Assembly: GCF_000238775.2 (NCBI RefSeq)
Contig: NZ_AFEJ02000001.1
Span: 3,782,001 to 3,846,000 of the forward strand
Direction of reading: 5' to 3'
DNA from: Acaryochloris sp. CCMEE 5410
GTDB taxonomy: Bacteria > Cyanobacteriota > Cyanobacteriia > Thermosynechococcales > Thermosynechococcaceae
DNA length: 64,000 bases
The notes under the pieces are model-generated. The model was not told where the DNA came from and ran no database searches. It worked only from the letters and a program-made list of their open reading frames with translations. Made by a program: the position numbers and the translations under genes. Positions 36,948 to 45,812 of this stretch are shown here, piece by piece (the first letter of the stretch is position 1; each line of letters opens with the position of its first letter).

Positions 36948-37367
36948 CTATGGAGTAATAGATTCTGATAAGAGACCAGTGCCAGGTTGTAAAGCATTCC
37001 CTGGCACTGGATTAGGCGATAGAGAATGTGGTGCTTTCGCTTCAGCCTTTTTTAGATTTTTCACTTCTAAAAGATATGTCAGAATCGCATTCCAAAATCC
37101 TGAACCTCCACTAGCTAACAGTCCAAGCACAACAAAAGACAAATTATCTATATCTACTGGCAAAGTATCTTTTGAAAGGAAGGCTGTAAGTACACCAGAA
37201 AAAACTGCAAGTATTTGAAGAAGTGATCTTCGAATTCCTTCTTTCTTAGGAGTACTTTTTTCTTCATTAAGCCAAGGTAAAATACCTTTGATAATTTCAA
37301 CGAGGCGTTCTGACGCAATGCTCAGTGCCAATATGAAACCAATAACTTCAACAATCCTATCAATCAT
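36948..37367 (-). CDS. Small membrane protein, holin-like candidate
   Basis: The 139-residue product has two to three hydrophobic segments (IVEVIGFILALSIASERLVE, LLQILAVFSGVLTAF and LSFVVLGLLASGGSGFWNAI) and a Pro-rich, charged tail. The order of helix, basic loop and helix is compatible with a phage holin or a small anchor, but no family match is certain. It is the last gene of the AT-rich minus-strand cassette. Its final codons hold an 11-bp inverted repeat (CCAGTGCCAGG at 36976 and its complement at 37000-37010), which could act as an intragenic terminator. Confidence 0.55.
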   Translation of the reverse strand: MIDRIVEVIGFILALSIASERLVEIIKGILPWLNEEKSTPKKEGIRRSLLQILAVFSGVLTAFLSKDTLPVDIDNLSFVVLGLLASGGSGFWNAILTYLLEVKNLKKAEAKAPHSLSPNPVPGNALQPGTGLLSESITP

Positions 37368-37402
37368 AAAACATACTCACAAAAGAGTTAATAACTTTTT
37401 AG

Positions 37403-39055
37403 TCAAAAATCAAGTAGCAAAAAGCTTGTGTTTGCACAAATAGTAACCTCTGCATCTTCTGAAATAGGAAATGGACCATCAGTCTCTGGAGCACTACCCA
37501 TTTGGTACTTATAAATGCCTCGAGGTACGAATCGATATCCTGTATCTGTGTTAAAAAATAATTGTGCTTTATTTTTATTGTCAATATCTTGACGTGAACA
37601 ATCTTTTTCCATTATCAAAGAAATAGGATTAATAGAAGAATTGTTCCATTTTATAAATGCAAGATTTGATGAAATTTCATCACTCACTTTTCCCCAGTCA
37701 CCACCAGTCTCATTATTATCAACTATCAAAGACTTAATTTGTTTTTTCCCGCCAATAAGTTGTGATAAATCTAAAGAAATTAAGCCAGCAGGATCAATAG
37801 AAGTACTCTCATTTTGTTCAGAGATTCTAGCACCAGCTGAAAAGGTTAATACAGAGTATTGAAGGCTAGGACCAATATAGAGAGGAGTTGTACCTATTGT
37901 ACCTACACCAAATATGACACCTCCTTTTGCTCGACCGATGTCAAACACTTCTAAGTTGACACCTGAAATAGGTTCTACAAATCCATCCCCAATTAAGCCG
38001 CCAGTTATGATACTTGCTTCTGTATTGCTTCCGAATAAATTACTACTGTCTGTTGGATTGAAACCCCCCAAAAAAGATATAGCTGTTTCTAATTCACTAG
38101 GTGCTGTACTATCTAAAAGGGATTGCACATTTGGTGGTAAATCAATAGAAAATTGTGGTGGCAAGAATGTTAGGTTTGGCTGTAGTATGCCGACGGTACC
38201 TTCTCCAGGAGTAAACTGCATATTGACTGTTATTGTTTTTTCTTTGGTATCACCTGCGTTAGGGTAAGTCAGTTTTAATGGTTTAGCAATTGCTTTAGCT
38301 GAGAATCGATAGTAGGATGTATCTTTTGAAATTTTGTATTTGTAAACTTTGATTTTCCATTCAATACCCTCTGATATATATTTGGGGAAATCTCCTTGTG
38401 CTCCTTCAGCCTCAATGGCATAAGTAATTCCACTACTAGCTAATAAAGCAGTTAATTGTAGATGATCTCTCAGTAAACTAAAATATTGTGGTGTTGGTAT
38501 TGATGTAAGTGCTAGATTAAATCCCTTACCTTGTTCATCCACCCAGAAACCTTGAAATTTTTTTAATTCTTTACTCCATATTTCAAGAAATTTAATTTGA
38601 GATGAATCGTTAATATTTTCAGTTGGATTCAGTCTTTGGCTCTCTGATGCTTCAACTGAGTGAAAGTTACTCAGATTTGATAAGTCGATCATCAGGGCTT
38701 CTTGTAGCTCATTCTTACATTCCTTAGATAAAGAGTTTATCCATTTTTCGGAAACACTGAGATCTGTATTTTTAATTGAACAGGTAATGACCTTTCCATT
38801 TGTTGGGAAAGGCGTTTTTGAAATATTAGGTGGTGGTAGTAGTTCCCACTCCAGTTGAATAGTTGCTTGTTTTGCATTCTTGACATAGTTAACAATTCCG
38901 TTTTTAATCGATGCAGTAATAGCGCTTGGAGCATTGCTAATATCAAATCCAGAAGTAGAATTATCTGACGAATCAGCACTACCTTCTTGTGAAAATGCAG
39001 CAGATCCTGTAAACATGCTGATGCATACTGTTAATGCAATAAGCTTATATTTCAT
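37403..39055 (-). CDS. Large exported protein of unknown function, 550 residues
   Basis: The ATG at 39055 opens MKYKLIALTVCISMFTGSAA followed by FSQEG, a Sec signal peptide with cleavage near FS-QE. The body is Ser/Asn/Thr-rich. It has long beta-prone stretches and a late segment with alternating hydrophobic residues (GGVIFGVGTIGTTPLYIGPS, LQYSVLTFSAGARI) like an outer-membrane strand pair. Two or more cysteine pairs (ITCSIKNTD, SKECKNE; DCSRQDI, TICANTS) could be disulfides. I do not recognise the family. The low-GC codon use matches the whole cassette and differs from ilvD next door. It starts 22 bases after the stop of the gene upstream. Confidence 0.6.
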   Translation of the reverse strand: MKYKLIALTVCISMFTGSAAFSQEGSADSSDNSTSGFDISNAPSAITASIKNGIVNYVKNAKQATIQLEWELLPPPNISKTPFPTNGKVITCSIKNTDLSVSEKWINSLSKECKNELQEALMIDLSNLSNFHSVEASESQRLNPTENINDSSQIKFLEIWSKELKKFQGFWVDEQGKGFNLALTSIPTPQYFSLLRDHLQLTALLASSGITYAIEAEGAQGDFPKYISEGIEWKIKVYKYKISKDTSYYRFSAKAIAKPLKLTYPNAGDTKEKTITVNMQFTPGEGTVGILQPNLTFLPPQFSIDLPPNVQSLLDSTAPSELETAISFLGGFNPTDSSNLFGSNTEASIITGGLIGDGFVEPISGVNLEVFDIGRAKGGVIFGVGTIGTTPLYIGPSLQYSVLTFSAGARISEQNESTSIDPAGLISLDLSQLIGGKKQIKSLIVDNNETGGDWGKVSDEISSNLAFIKWNNSSINPISLIMEKDCSRQDIDNKNKAQLFFNTDTGYRFVPRGIYKYQMGSAPETDGPFPISEDAEVTICANTSFLLLDF

Positions 39056-39077
39056 TTTATAAATACTTCCTATTGAG

Positions 39078-39680
39078 TTAACCAATTAGATGTGATGGAA
39101 AAACCATTGCATCACAAGTACCATCTAGTAGATTTTGTGTAGCAATAAGCATTCCTAATAAAGTACTTGAAGAATCTATAAAAACTCTTCCGCCGTGTAA
39201 TGAAGGAAGAATATGGCGGCTAAAATTTATTTGGTAGTGCTGTACGCGACTACTAAAACTGGGATAGGGGAGAGTAAGAATATTACTTGACACAACGGTA
39301 CCAGGAACACTCCCTACTGTTCCCTGAAATGTAACTGGGCTACCTACAGAGATGGGTGGTGCAGAATCTACTTTGGTATCGGGTATTGCACCTAGAGTTA
39401 CTCCATCTGCAGGCTCAATTTTTACAAATGGTTTTATATTAAATGGATCTGCAGGGGGAAAGTCATAACTCTGGATTGTTCCAACATTTCCGCCAACAGG
39501 AGTCCTAATGGCAAAACCGTTGAGTGTACCTGGCGAGGTTGGCGGTCTAAAACTTGGACTACCATCCAGTTGTATCAAGACAAGATCTAGTGGAGCAATA
39601 ATAACTCCATCTTGTCTGCCATACATTTCAAAAACAGGTGATTGAAGAATAGTAGGTGAATCTACTCGAAAAACTTGCAT
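39078..39680 (-). CDS. Protease-like protein lacking an evident catalytic serine
   Basis: The 200-residue protein has no signal peptide. Several parts recall the chymotrypsin-like fold: IAPLDLVLIQLDGS at the place of a triad aspartate; ISVGSPVTFQGTVGSVPGTV like the KxGxTTGxTxGxV segment; and a C-terminal SLHGGRVFIDSSSTLLGMLI plus MVFPSHLIG like the stretch after GDSG. Where GDSG would be expected the sequence reads LHGG, so a catalytic serine is not evident. This resemblance is weak and by eye. It lies between the M23 peptidase gene and the large exported protein on one strand. Confidence 0.5.
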   Translation of the reverse strand: MQVFRVDSPTILQSPVFEMYGRQDGVIIAPLDLVLIQLDGSPSFRPPTSPGTLNGFAIRTPVGGNVGTIQSYDFPPADPFNIKPFVKIEPADGVTLGAIPDTKVDSAPPISVGSPVTFQGTVGSVPGTVVSSNILTLPYPSFSSRVQHYQINFSRHILPSLHGGRVFIDSSSTLLGMLIATQNLLDGTCDAMVFPSHLIG

Positions 39681-40169
39681 AATTTATCTCACTAATATTT
39701 TTTTCAGAAACTACAAAACCGAAACTAGCGCTAATTCTAATTATCAAAACATCCTTAAACCTTATAGAAATAAGCAGAGAATATTTAAATCTTATTAATT
39801 AAATTACAGTTATAATAATCCTGCATGATTTAAAAGAGAGAGTATCAAGCTATATAAAACCTCTATTTTATTCTGATTTTACTGATGGAATCAGATTGCT
39901 ATATTACTGAAAAATATAATAAAAATCTGAAAGATTTACTAATCAAAAAGTATACGGTAGTGAACTGCAGATTTTACTCTTTTACAGGTTTAGGAACATA
40001 CAATATTTTGCTTTCAAGAAATCTGCGATTATCTGTCAGCTTTAAAAGCACGATTCTAAACTTATTTGTGCTTGTTTTTTTATTTAGTTAATATTCAAAG
40101 AATGCTTACCACGCTCAAATTAACTGCAGCAATCGTTTTATATTATCTAGTGAAAGTATTTTTTTGAAT
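39681..40169. other. AT-rich intergenic stretch inside the lysis-like cassette
   Basis: This 489-base, very AT-rich gap separates the M23 peptidase from the protease-like gene. One plus-strand frame of 68 codons (39885-40091) has a hydrophobic end but no support; its codons mirror the AT bias. A promoter for the downstream minus-strand genes is likely here, but no clear boxes can be singled out. The gap implies that the cassette has at least two transcription units. Confidence 0.45.
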
Positions 40170-40889
40170 TTAGTTCAATAAACTAAACTCTATACCTCTA
40201 GCAGGAAAAGCAACCTTATCACGGGGGTTAATAAAACTACCATTTTGTAAAATCTCAAAGTGAAGATGCGGTCCTGTCACTCCACCTGTTTGACCTACAC
40301 GACCGATCAAATCACCTTGATTGACAGTGTCACCAACGTTAACGAAAAAATTTTCCATATGCGCATAAGCACTTGAGAATATATTGTTATGCTGAATTTC
40401 AATAAAGTTTCCATAACCTGAAACGAATCCAGCTATGCTAACAGTTCCTCCTGATGCAGCAAAAATTGGCTTTCGATTATTTCCACCAATATCGATTCCC
40501 GCATGTAGCCTATTGAGACCAGTCAGCGGATGTATTCTATATCCGAACTCACTTGTAACAACACCTTGTTCTACTGGACGAATAAAAAAATTATCTTGAC
40601 CAGGCCCAGCAGAAAAGCTTGGTGGAGGAGCATCAAGTAGTTTTTGTGCAAAGGTTGGACCAATAAGTTGAGTTTGCATATTATCTAAGAACACAGCATT
40701 ACAAAATTTATTTAGAGCTATTTCCGTTCTTGGTCCATACAAGCCATCTAATATAAAAGTATATGCTCCAATATCTTTTAATTTAGACTGAATATTTTCT
40801 AACAGAATAGTCTTCCCTTCTCGAAATGTTTCTAAACTAATGACAGCTTGTTTATCAATTATCTGCTGAAGTGTTTCTATTGTTGCCAT
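40170..40889 (-). CDS. M23-family metallopeptidase with N-terminal peptidoglycan-binding-like domain
   Basis: This 239-residue enzyme would cut cross-bridges in peptidoglycan using Zn2+. Residues about 15-85 look like a PG_binding_1 helical unit (SKLKDIGAYTFILDGLYGPR, TEIALNKFC). The LytM/M23 domain starts at VVTSEFGYRIHPLTGLNRLH. Its zinc ligands are in RLHAGIDIGG (H and D) and TGPHLHFEILQNG (second H of HLH). It has no signal peptide, as in phage endopeptidases delivered through a holin. It sits 49 bases after the GH104 endolysin gene on the same strand. Confidence 0.88.
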   Translation of the reverse strand: MATIETLQQIIDKQAVISLETFREGKTILLENIQSKLKDIGAYTFILDGLYGPRTEIALNKFCNAVFLDNMQTQLIGPTFAQKLLDAPPPSFSAGPGQDNFFIRPVEQGVVTSEFGYRIHPLTGLNRLHAGIDIGGNNRKPIFAASGGTVSIAGFVSGYGNFIEIQHNNIFSSAYAHMENFFVNVGDTVNQGDLIGRVGQTGGVTGPHLHFEILQNGSFINPRDKVAFPARGIEFSLLN

Positions 40890-40938
40890 AATAAATTCCT
40901 CAAAAGCTTATAATTTGAATCTTAAGTCTTGAAATCAG

Positions 40939-41655
40939 CTAGATCTGTAGTGTTCCTCCAGCTTGAACAAAAGCATTTTTCACTTGTTGTAATGTTTTTA
41001 TAGGCTGACCATATTGGCCAGGAGGAAGTGAAGCCCACTCAAAACTCACACCATTATCAGTAGCAGGATCATACAGTGCTTTCTCAATATTACCTGCATC
41101 CACTTCATCTAAAGAACCTCTATTTTTTATTAAAAATAATGCAGCCCTTTCCTGGCTAGAAGGTGAGAAATCAGGAAGGTTGAGTGAGAGTTGGCAAAAA
41201 TCCCATGTGGTTGATAAAAATTGGTAACGCCCTGCAGCATCTGAGCATAAATTGCCCGAACAACGGATACGCCGCGGATGGTCAGAAAAATTTGTAAAAC
41301 GGTCAAAGGTAAAGATTATGTCATATCCAGTTCGAGCACTATTCAAGTTTTGATCAGTACCTTCTGCAAACGCAACCATATCTAAAAATGCTTGACGCTG
41401 ATCTGATAGATTTGATTCTGTAGGAATACCAAAAACTGTGACGTGATCTTTGAAGGCAAACCAATTAAAGAAACCTAATTTTGGAGATTTTAGTTCAAAC
41501 TCCCAATGATTATTGGATGCATTACGAATCCAATTTACTCCAATACTGTTGCTTAAAGATAATGAAAATTTCTGTGAATTGGGAAGTTCAGTACTATTAA
41601 CTGGTAGTCGCTTGATAACGGTAGGGACTTTAGCTCTTACACTTATTTCTGACAT
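40939..41655 (-). CDS. GH104 lysozyme-like endolysin (lambda R type)
   Basis: This is a lytic transglycosylase of the lambda endolysin type, 238 residues. The catalytic domain begins RQAFLDMVAFAEGTDQNLNS, with the family glutamate in AEGTD. It continues TGYDIIFTFDRFTNFSDHPR, AAGRYQFLSTTWDFC, LPDFSPSSQERAALFLIKNR and FEWASLPPGQYGQP, closely parallel to lambda R. An extra N-terminal domain of about 85 residues (VPTVIKRLPVNSTELPNSQK to FNWFAFKDHVTVFG) is not in lambda R. It may be a wall-binding or SH3-like module. There is no signal peptide. It heads the minus-strand cassette. Confidence 0.88.
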   Translation of the reverse strand: MSEISVRAKVPTVIKRLPVNSTELPNSQKFSLSLSNSIGVNWIRNASNNHWEFELKSPKLGFFNWFAFKDHVTVFGIPTESNLSDQRQAFLDMVAFAEGTDQNLNSARTGYDIIFTFDRFTNFSDHPRRIRCSGNLCSDAAGRYQFLSTTWDFCQLSLNLPDFSPSSQERAALFLIKNRGSLDEVDAGNIEKALYDPATDNGVSFEWASLPPGQYGQPIKTLQQVKNAFVQAGGTLQI

Positions 41656-42179
41656 ATATAATACCTTAATAATGTGCTAAAAATATAGGCATGGAAATAA
41701 TAATAGAATATGAATCTTCAAAAAATATTTATTTTGACTCAAACACTAGAGTAATTTTTATGTGATTATTACTTATATATTGAGTCTCATGCTGGAGCTT
41801 CAGTAAAAGCGATAAATCAAGACATTCATATAGAACAAACTAGTTAATCAATAAAGCTATTTAATTAAATTATTTAAGAATTTAGCTTAATTAATAGATT
41901 ACAGCTCATCACGGGGAATCAATAGTATAAAAAAGTGTCAAAAAGTGACTAATTTAATATGAAGAACTATTTAGAGTTTTTGCTTTGAGCAAGGCATTCA
42001 AGGATTGCGAGTTGAGCTTTCTACTGTGAGCTTGGAATATCAATAGCCTCTATAGAGCTATCGAAAAACCGTTAAGTTTGCATAAATATCACATCAAGAA
42101 CTGACAGTTAGTACATAAGGATGTGATCTAAGTTACATCTAGTTTTGTTGGAATACCCTATTCGGTGTGGACAATTACG
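41656..42179. other. AT-rich divergent promoter region
   Basis: These 524 bases separate the endolysin gene (minus) from the first STAND gene (plus) and so must hold both promoters. The sequence is strongly AT-rich with many TTAATT-like words. No terminator hairpin, tRNA or repeat family member stands out. The boundary between the low-GC cassette and the more normal downstream sequence lies in its right half. Confidence 0.5.
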
Positions 42180-43679
42180 ATGACTATTGAGGATGCCTTA
42201 GCCCTAATTGATACAGCTCTTGATCCCTCTTGCTTCAAAAATCTCCATCAAGATATCTTTCGCTTATCCTGGCAGGGCAAATCCTATCAAGAAATAGCCG
42301 AAACCTGTGGCTATGATACTGATTATGTCCGCCATGTCGGCTATCAACTTTGGCAAAACCTCTCTCAAGCTTTGGCACAAAAAGTGACTAAAAGGAACTT
42401 GCAAGTTGTGTTCCGTCGCTTAGAACAACAAAGCCGAATCGCAAGTAATGAAGTAGAAGAGATTGCTAGTCTTATTCTCACGCCTCAACATGCCAAAAGC
42501 AATATCAACCCTTACCCCAATAAAGTTGAACTCATCTCAGATCAAACCACCTACCCACTCCTATGGCCTGATTCACCCAACCATCTCTATACCAAACATA
42601 GTCAGCATTTTGTCGGTCGCCAACAGGAACAGCAAACTCTGTGTCAGTGGCTAACTCGCACAGGACAAGACCAAACACTTCCTGTTCAACTCATTAGTCT
42701 TCTAGGCATGGCAGGAATTGGCAAAACCTCCCTAGTTCAACAAGTGATTCATCAGATACAAGGCCACTTTCAAAAGGTGATTTGGTGCTCCCTTCGTAAT
42801 GCTTCAACCTTTACTGAAACCTTTGCCAACATAGTCAATACGGATGACCAAGAAGCCCTACAATGGCCTACTTATATTGATGCCCAAATTGAAATTCTGA
42901 TGCGCTATTTCTGTCAGCATCGGTGCTTATTGGTGTTAGATAACTTTGAAACCATCTTGCAACCAGGGCAATTGGGAGGACGCTATCAATCGAATTATCA
43001 AGCCTACGGTCAACTCCTCAGGCATCTGATGGATTCCCCTCACCAAAGTTGTGTTCTACTCACCAGTAGAGAACAACCCATTGGCATTAACTTGCGCAAT
43101 CAACCCACCGTTCAAACCCTGTATTTAAAAGGACTTTCATCCTCGGAAACCCACCTCTTCTTGAACCATCAGGAGGTAAAGACAACCCAAACCGGCGCTG
43201 AAACCTTATACGCCTACTATGGTGGCAACCCCTATGCACTTAAAGTCGCAGCAACCAATGTGACATCTTTATTTCACCGCCAAGTTGCTGAATGGATCAA
43301 ACAAGGCAACTTTGTATTTGGAACCATTCAGCAACTCTTAAAACAGCAGCTCCAAAGACTAGCACCTCCCGAGCAGCAGATTGTTAACTTTATTGCTGCA
43401 GAAACAGGCAACGTCACCCTGGATCAACTTCATGCAGCATTAGTCCTCAAAGATCTCGTTTCAACTACCGATCTTTTACCTGCATTGCAATCTCTTCAGA
43501 GTCGTTCTTTACTCTGCAACCAGGAAGATGGTCTACAACTATTGCCGTATCTCCGTGAATATTTGCGTTGTTACCAGACCCTGATTGGTGCAAAACATAG
43601 AGCCAGTACACCCGCAGTATTGACGAGTTTTCAGCCTGCAGCACTTCTCTCTACTTCTCTGCCCTTAGCTCATGGCTAG
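42180..43679 (+). CDS. STAND NTPase without sensor repeats (vMAP-type N-terminus, NB-ARC)
   Basis: This 499-residue signal-transducing ATPase starts with a helical domain (MTIEDALALIDTALDPSCFK, FRLSWQGKSYQEIAETCGYD). That domain is shared with the WD40 STAND protein at 49103 and with vWA-MoxR-associated proteins. The NB-ARC part has FVGRQQEQQTLCQWL, Walker A LLGMAGIGKTSLVQQV, Walker B CLLVLDNFETI, LLTSREQP and GNPYALKVAA. A winged-helix region follows, then the protein ends (STSLPLAHG) without WD40 or TPR repeats. The start ATG at 42180 is preferred to a GTG at 42165. The 3' end overlaps a convergent gene by 15 bases, which suggests a truncated but still open gene. Confidence 0.8.
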   Translation: MTIEDALALIDTALDPSCFKNLHQDIFRLSWQGKSYQEIAETCGYDTDYVRHVGYQLWQNLSQALAQKVTKRNLQVVFRRLEQQSRIASNEVEEIASLILTPQHAKSNINPYPNKVELISDQTTYPLLWPDSPNHLYTKHSQHFVGRQQEQQTLCQWLTRTGQDQTLPVQLISLLGMAGIGKTSLVQQVIHQIQGHFQKVIWCSLRNASTFTETFANIVNTDDQEALQWPTYIDAQIEILMRYFCQHRCLLVLDNFETILQPGQLGGRYQSNYQAYGQLLRHLMDSPHQSCVLLTSREQPIGINLRNQPTVQTLYLKGLSSSETHLFLNHQEVKTTQTGAETLYAYYGGNPYALKVAATNVTSLFHRQVAEWIKQGNFVFGTIQQLLKQQLQRLAPPEQQIVNFIAAETGNVTLDQLHAALVLKDLVSTTDLLPALQSLQSRSLLCNQEDGLQLLPYLREYLRCYQTLIGAKHRASTPAVLTSFQPAALLSTSLPLAHG

Positions 43680-44078
43680 ACTCCACCGCTGAATCCAAGT
43701 CACCAATTCTTTAGGTAGGGGCTGGCGTTGCCGATTAATAGGATTAATACACACATGCCGAATCGTCGCTTTGGCGATTAGCCGTTCCCCTTTATTCACC
43801 GCCGTAATGTTGTAGCGAACTTCAAATTCATCCTCAGCGAGTTGGTGAGTACTCAGTTGAAGGGTTAGCTGATCGCCACAAAAACTGGGCTTGAGAAAAT
43901 CTATATCGGCATGGATGATTGGTGTTGCTGTATCTGGGTTGCTAAAGAATGTACGAATATCAATCCCCGCCCCCATCAGTGAATCTTCAAAAGCTTCATG
44001 GCAGATATCAAGCGCGCTGGTGAAATAGACTACCCCCGCAGCATCAGTATCTTGGAGACGAACGGTACGTGTGTACAT
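43665..44078 (-). CDS. 4HBT thioesterase, probable DHNA-CoA hydrolase
   Basis: This hotdog-fold thioesterase has 137 residues from the ATG at 44078 (MYTRTVRLQDTDAAGVVYFT). The DTDAAGVVYF stretch contains the catalytic aspartate of the 4-hydroxybenzoyl-CoA thioesterase family. The close form in cyanobacteria (Slr0204 type) hydrolyses 1,4-dihydroxy-2-naphthoyl-CoA for phylloquinone synthesis, and the opening segment fits this group. A frame extension upstream to 44201 adds residues unlike the family and is rejected. Its stop lies inside the last codons of the convergent STAND gene. The substrate assignment is inference. Confidence 0.8.
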   Translation of the reverse strand: MYTRTVRLQDTDAAGVVYFTSALDICHEAFEDSLMGAGIDIRTFFSNPDTATPIIHADIDFLKPSFCGDQLTLQLSTHQLAEDEFEVRYNITAVNKGERLIAKATIRHVCINPINRQRQPLPKELVTWIQRWSLAMS

Positions 44079-44173
44079 GGGCCACTGTATAAAACTGAAT
44101 ATTAAGAGGATAGACACAGATGGTCCCCTCTTGATCAGTGCATATTTTCTGGCAGAGAAAGAGAATTTAGATA

Positions 44174-45043
44174 TTAGCCTTCTTTCAGCAAATAGGCGCA
44201 CCCTGCACCCATCATCTCAGCCCCAACATTGATAAACCGATAAATGGCGACTGCTGCTAACAACAGCCCAGGAGACAAGTATGGATGCAAGATATCAATA
44301 GCGGATGCTTCAAATACGCCCATACCTGCTGGTGTAGGAATGACTAAGCTCAGTAGCCAAGCCATGCTAAAACCACTCATCAATGGACTGAGAGCTGACC
44401 AATTAATCGGTGTAAAAGCCAAGACAATTAGGATAAAAATTAGCCCTCGTAAAACCATAAAAAAGATTGCTCCTAGTAGGACTCGCAGCGGGTAGTATTG
44501 CATCTTGACACTACTCACTTGCTTGCCCTTGAGCTTACGAACCTGTTGCCACAAAAAATTGAGAACTCGGGGATGAAGAATCAGCAAAATCACTCCCAGT
44601 AATGCGCCGAGCCAAAGACCATAGGACGTATTCCATAACGCCAATCCGATGGCAGCAGCAATGACGAAGAGTGGCTCCAGTAAAACACTTAAAGTCGCTA
44701 ACTCTAGCCCTAAGCCTTTTTTCTGAGCAGCTTTGACCTGACCATATAAATGCCACACACTACCTGGAATATATTTAGCGAGGGTATGTCGTAAGAATGT
44801 GATGATGGCCCATCGTTTAGGGAGTGGATGTTTAAAGGCGGCTAAAATCCAGCACCATAATATACCTAACCAGAGTTGTGCGAAGAGTGCGATCGCAAAT
44901 GCAGCACCCCCATATAACCAGGCCTGTTGCTGTAGTTCCAGGGCTTTGACATCCTGCCAATGACTGAGCAACGTCTTGATCAGGAAAATAAGGGTTGCCC
45001 CCAATATTCCCCAGCGAACAAAAAAATTGAAGTACCGATGCAT
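44174..45043 (-). CDS. UPF0104 / flippase-like membrane protein
   Basis: This is a 289-residue integral membrane protein with about eight helices, of the lysylphosphatidylglycerol synthase transmembrane (PF03706) family. RHTLAKYIPGSVWHLYGQVK, SVLLEPLFVIAAAIGLAL and SLVIPTPAGMGVFEASAI are the conserved parts. Members flip or transfer lipid-linked molecules; the substrate here is unknown. It lies upstream of the thioesterase on the same strand with a 95-base gap, so co-transcription is possible. Confidence 0.82.
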   Translation of the reverse strand: MHRYFNFFVRWGILGATLIFLIKTLLSHWQDVKALELQQQAWLYGGAAFAIALFAQLWLGILWCWILAAFKHPLPKRWAIITFLRHTLAKYIPGSVWHLYGQVKAAQKKGLGLELATLSVLLEPLFVIAAAIGLALWNTSYGLWLGALLGVILLILHPRVLNFLWQQVRKLKGKQVSSVKMQYYPLRVLLGAIFFMVLRGLIFILIVLAFTPINWSALSPLMSGFSMAWLLSLVIPTPAGMGVFEASAIDILHPYLSPGLLLAAVAIYRFINVGAEMMGAGCAYLLKEG

Positions 45044-45264
45044 GAACCTAATTCCTAACTGCCCCCGGCTCTGCCCTTAAAGTACCCAGGTCAACCACAG
45101 GTCCATAATGCAGATAAAAGACTTAACCCTTGGAATGTGCCTATCATGCGCGATCTGTCTCAGATGATGTTGTATGGTGGGTCACATGAGCATTTCAAGG
45201 AAAAGGTTGCACTCCACTGAAGTTTTAGCAGCAGCCCTAATCGAACTATTCGCCTGCGGACATC

Positions 45265-45690
45265 ATGAGAGATATCGGACTAACCCATATTGCCCTCCCG
45301 GTGGCAGACATTCATCGCAGTATTGAGTTTTATGCCACCTATGCTCAGATGCAGGTTGTTCACAAACGTCTCGATGGGGCATCCGGTATCCCTGTCGTGT
45401 GGTTATCGGATGGCATCCGACCTTTTGTGATCGTGTTGATTCAAAAAGAAGTGGTACAACCCGTGTTAACCCCATTAGCCCACTTAGGAGTTGGGTGTCC
45501 CAGCCGGGAAGCATTGGATCGCCTCTGTGATCAAGCGAAACAACAGGGAATTCTGTTAGATGGGCCTCAAGATTCTGGCTATCCCGTTGGTTATTGGGCC
45601 TTTCTACGAGATCCAGATGGTCACACCTTAGAGTTATCCTATGGCCAAGAAGTGGGCCTGACTGTTGAGCAAGCTATCCAACAAGACTAG
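45265..45690 (+). CDS. VOC-superfamily protein (glyoxalase/dioxygenase fold)
   Basis: This single-domain protein of 141 residues has the VOC metal-binding pattern: LTHIALPVADIHRSIEFY with the first histidine, LAHLGVGCPSREAL with the second, and FLRDPDGHTLELSYGQ with the glutamate. The fold serves glyoxalases, fosfomycin-resistance enzymes and ring-cleaving dioxygenases. Nothing in the neighbourhood indicates which. It is monocistronic, divergent from the flippase-like gene across 221 bases. Confidence 0.85.
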   Translation: MRDIGLTHIALPVADIHRSIEFYATYAQMQVVHKRLDGASGIPVVWLSDGIRPFVIVLIQKEVVQPVLTPLAHLGVGCPSREALDRLCDQAKQQGILLDGPQDSGYPVGYWAFLRDPDGHTLELSYGQEVGLTVEQAIQQD

Positions 45691-45812
45691 ACATCTCTCA
45701 CCCCATCATTTGACGAGCACAATCCACATCAGCCTTGGGCAGTCGCCACCATCCCTCAGCAAGATCGGTATACTGATAAACGGTTGAACAAGCATTAGGG
45801 CAAAACTTCAAT

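Noticed and set aside
39885-40091. 68-codon plus-strand frame in the AT-rich cassette
   Set aside because: It lies antisense in an AT-rich gap, with no clear ribosome binding site and no recognisable sequence. The hydrophobic end follows from the T-rich DNA.
36948-41655. A complete prophage
   Set aside because: No integrase, terminase, capsid, portal or tail gene and no attachment-site repeat is visible; only lysis-type genes are present.
43665-44201. Longer N-terminus for the thioesterase
   Set aside because: The extra 41 residues do not resemble the family; MYTRTVRLQDTDAAG at 44078 is the expected start.
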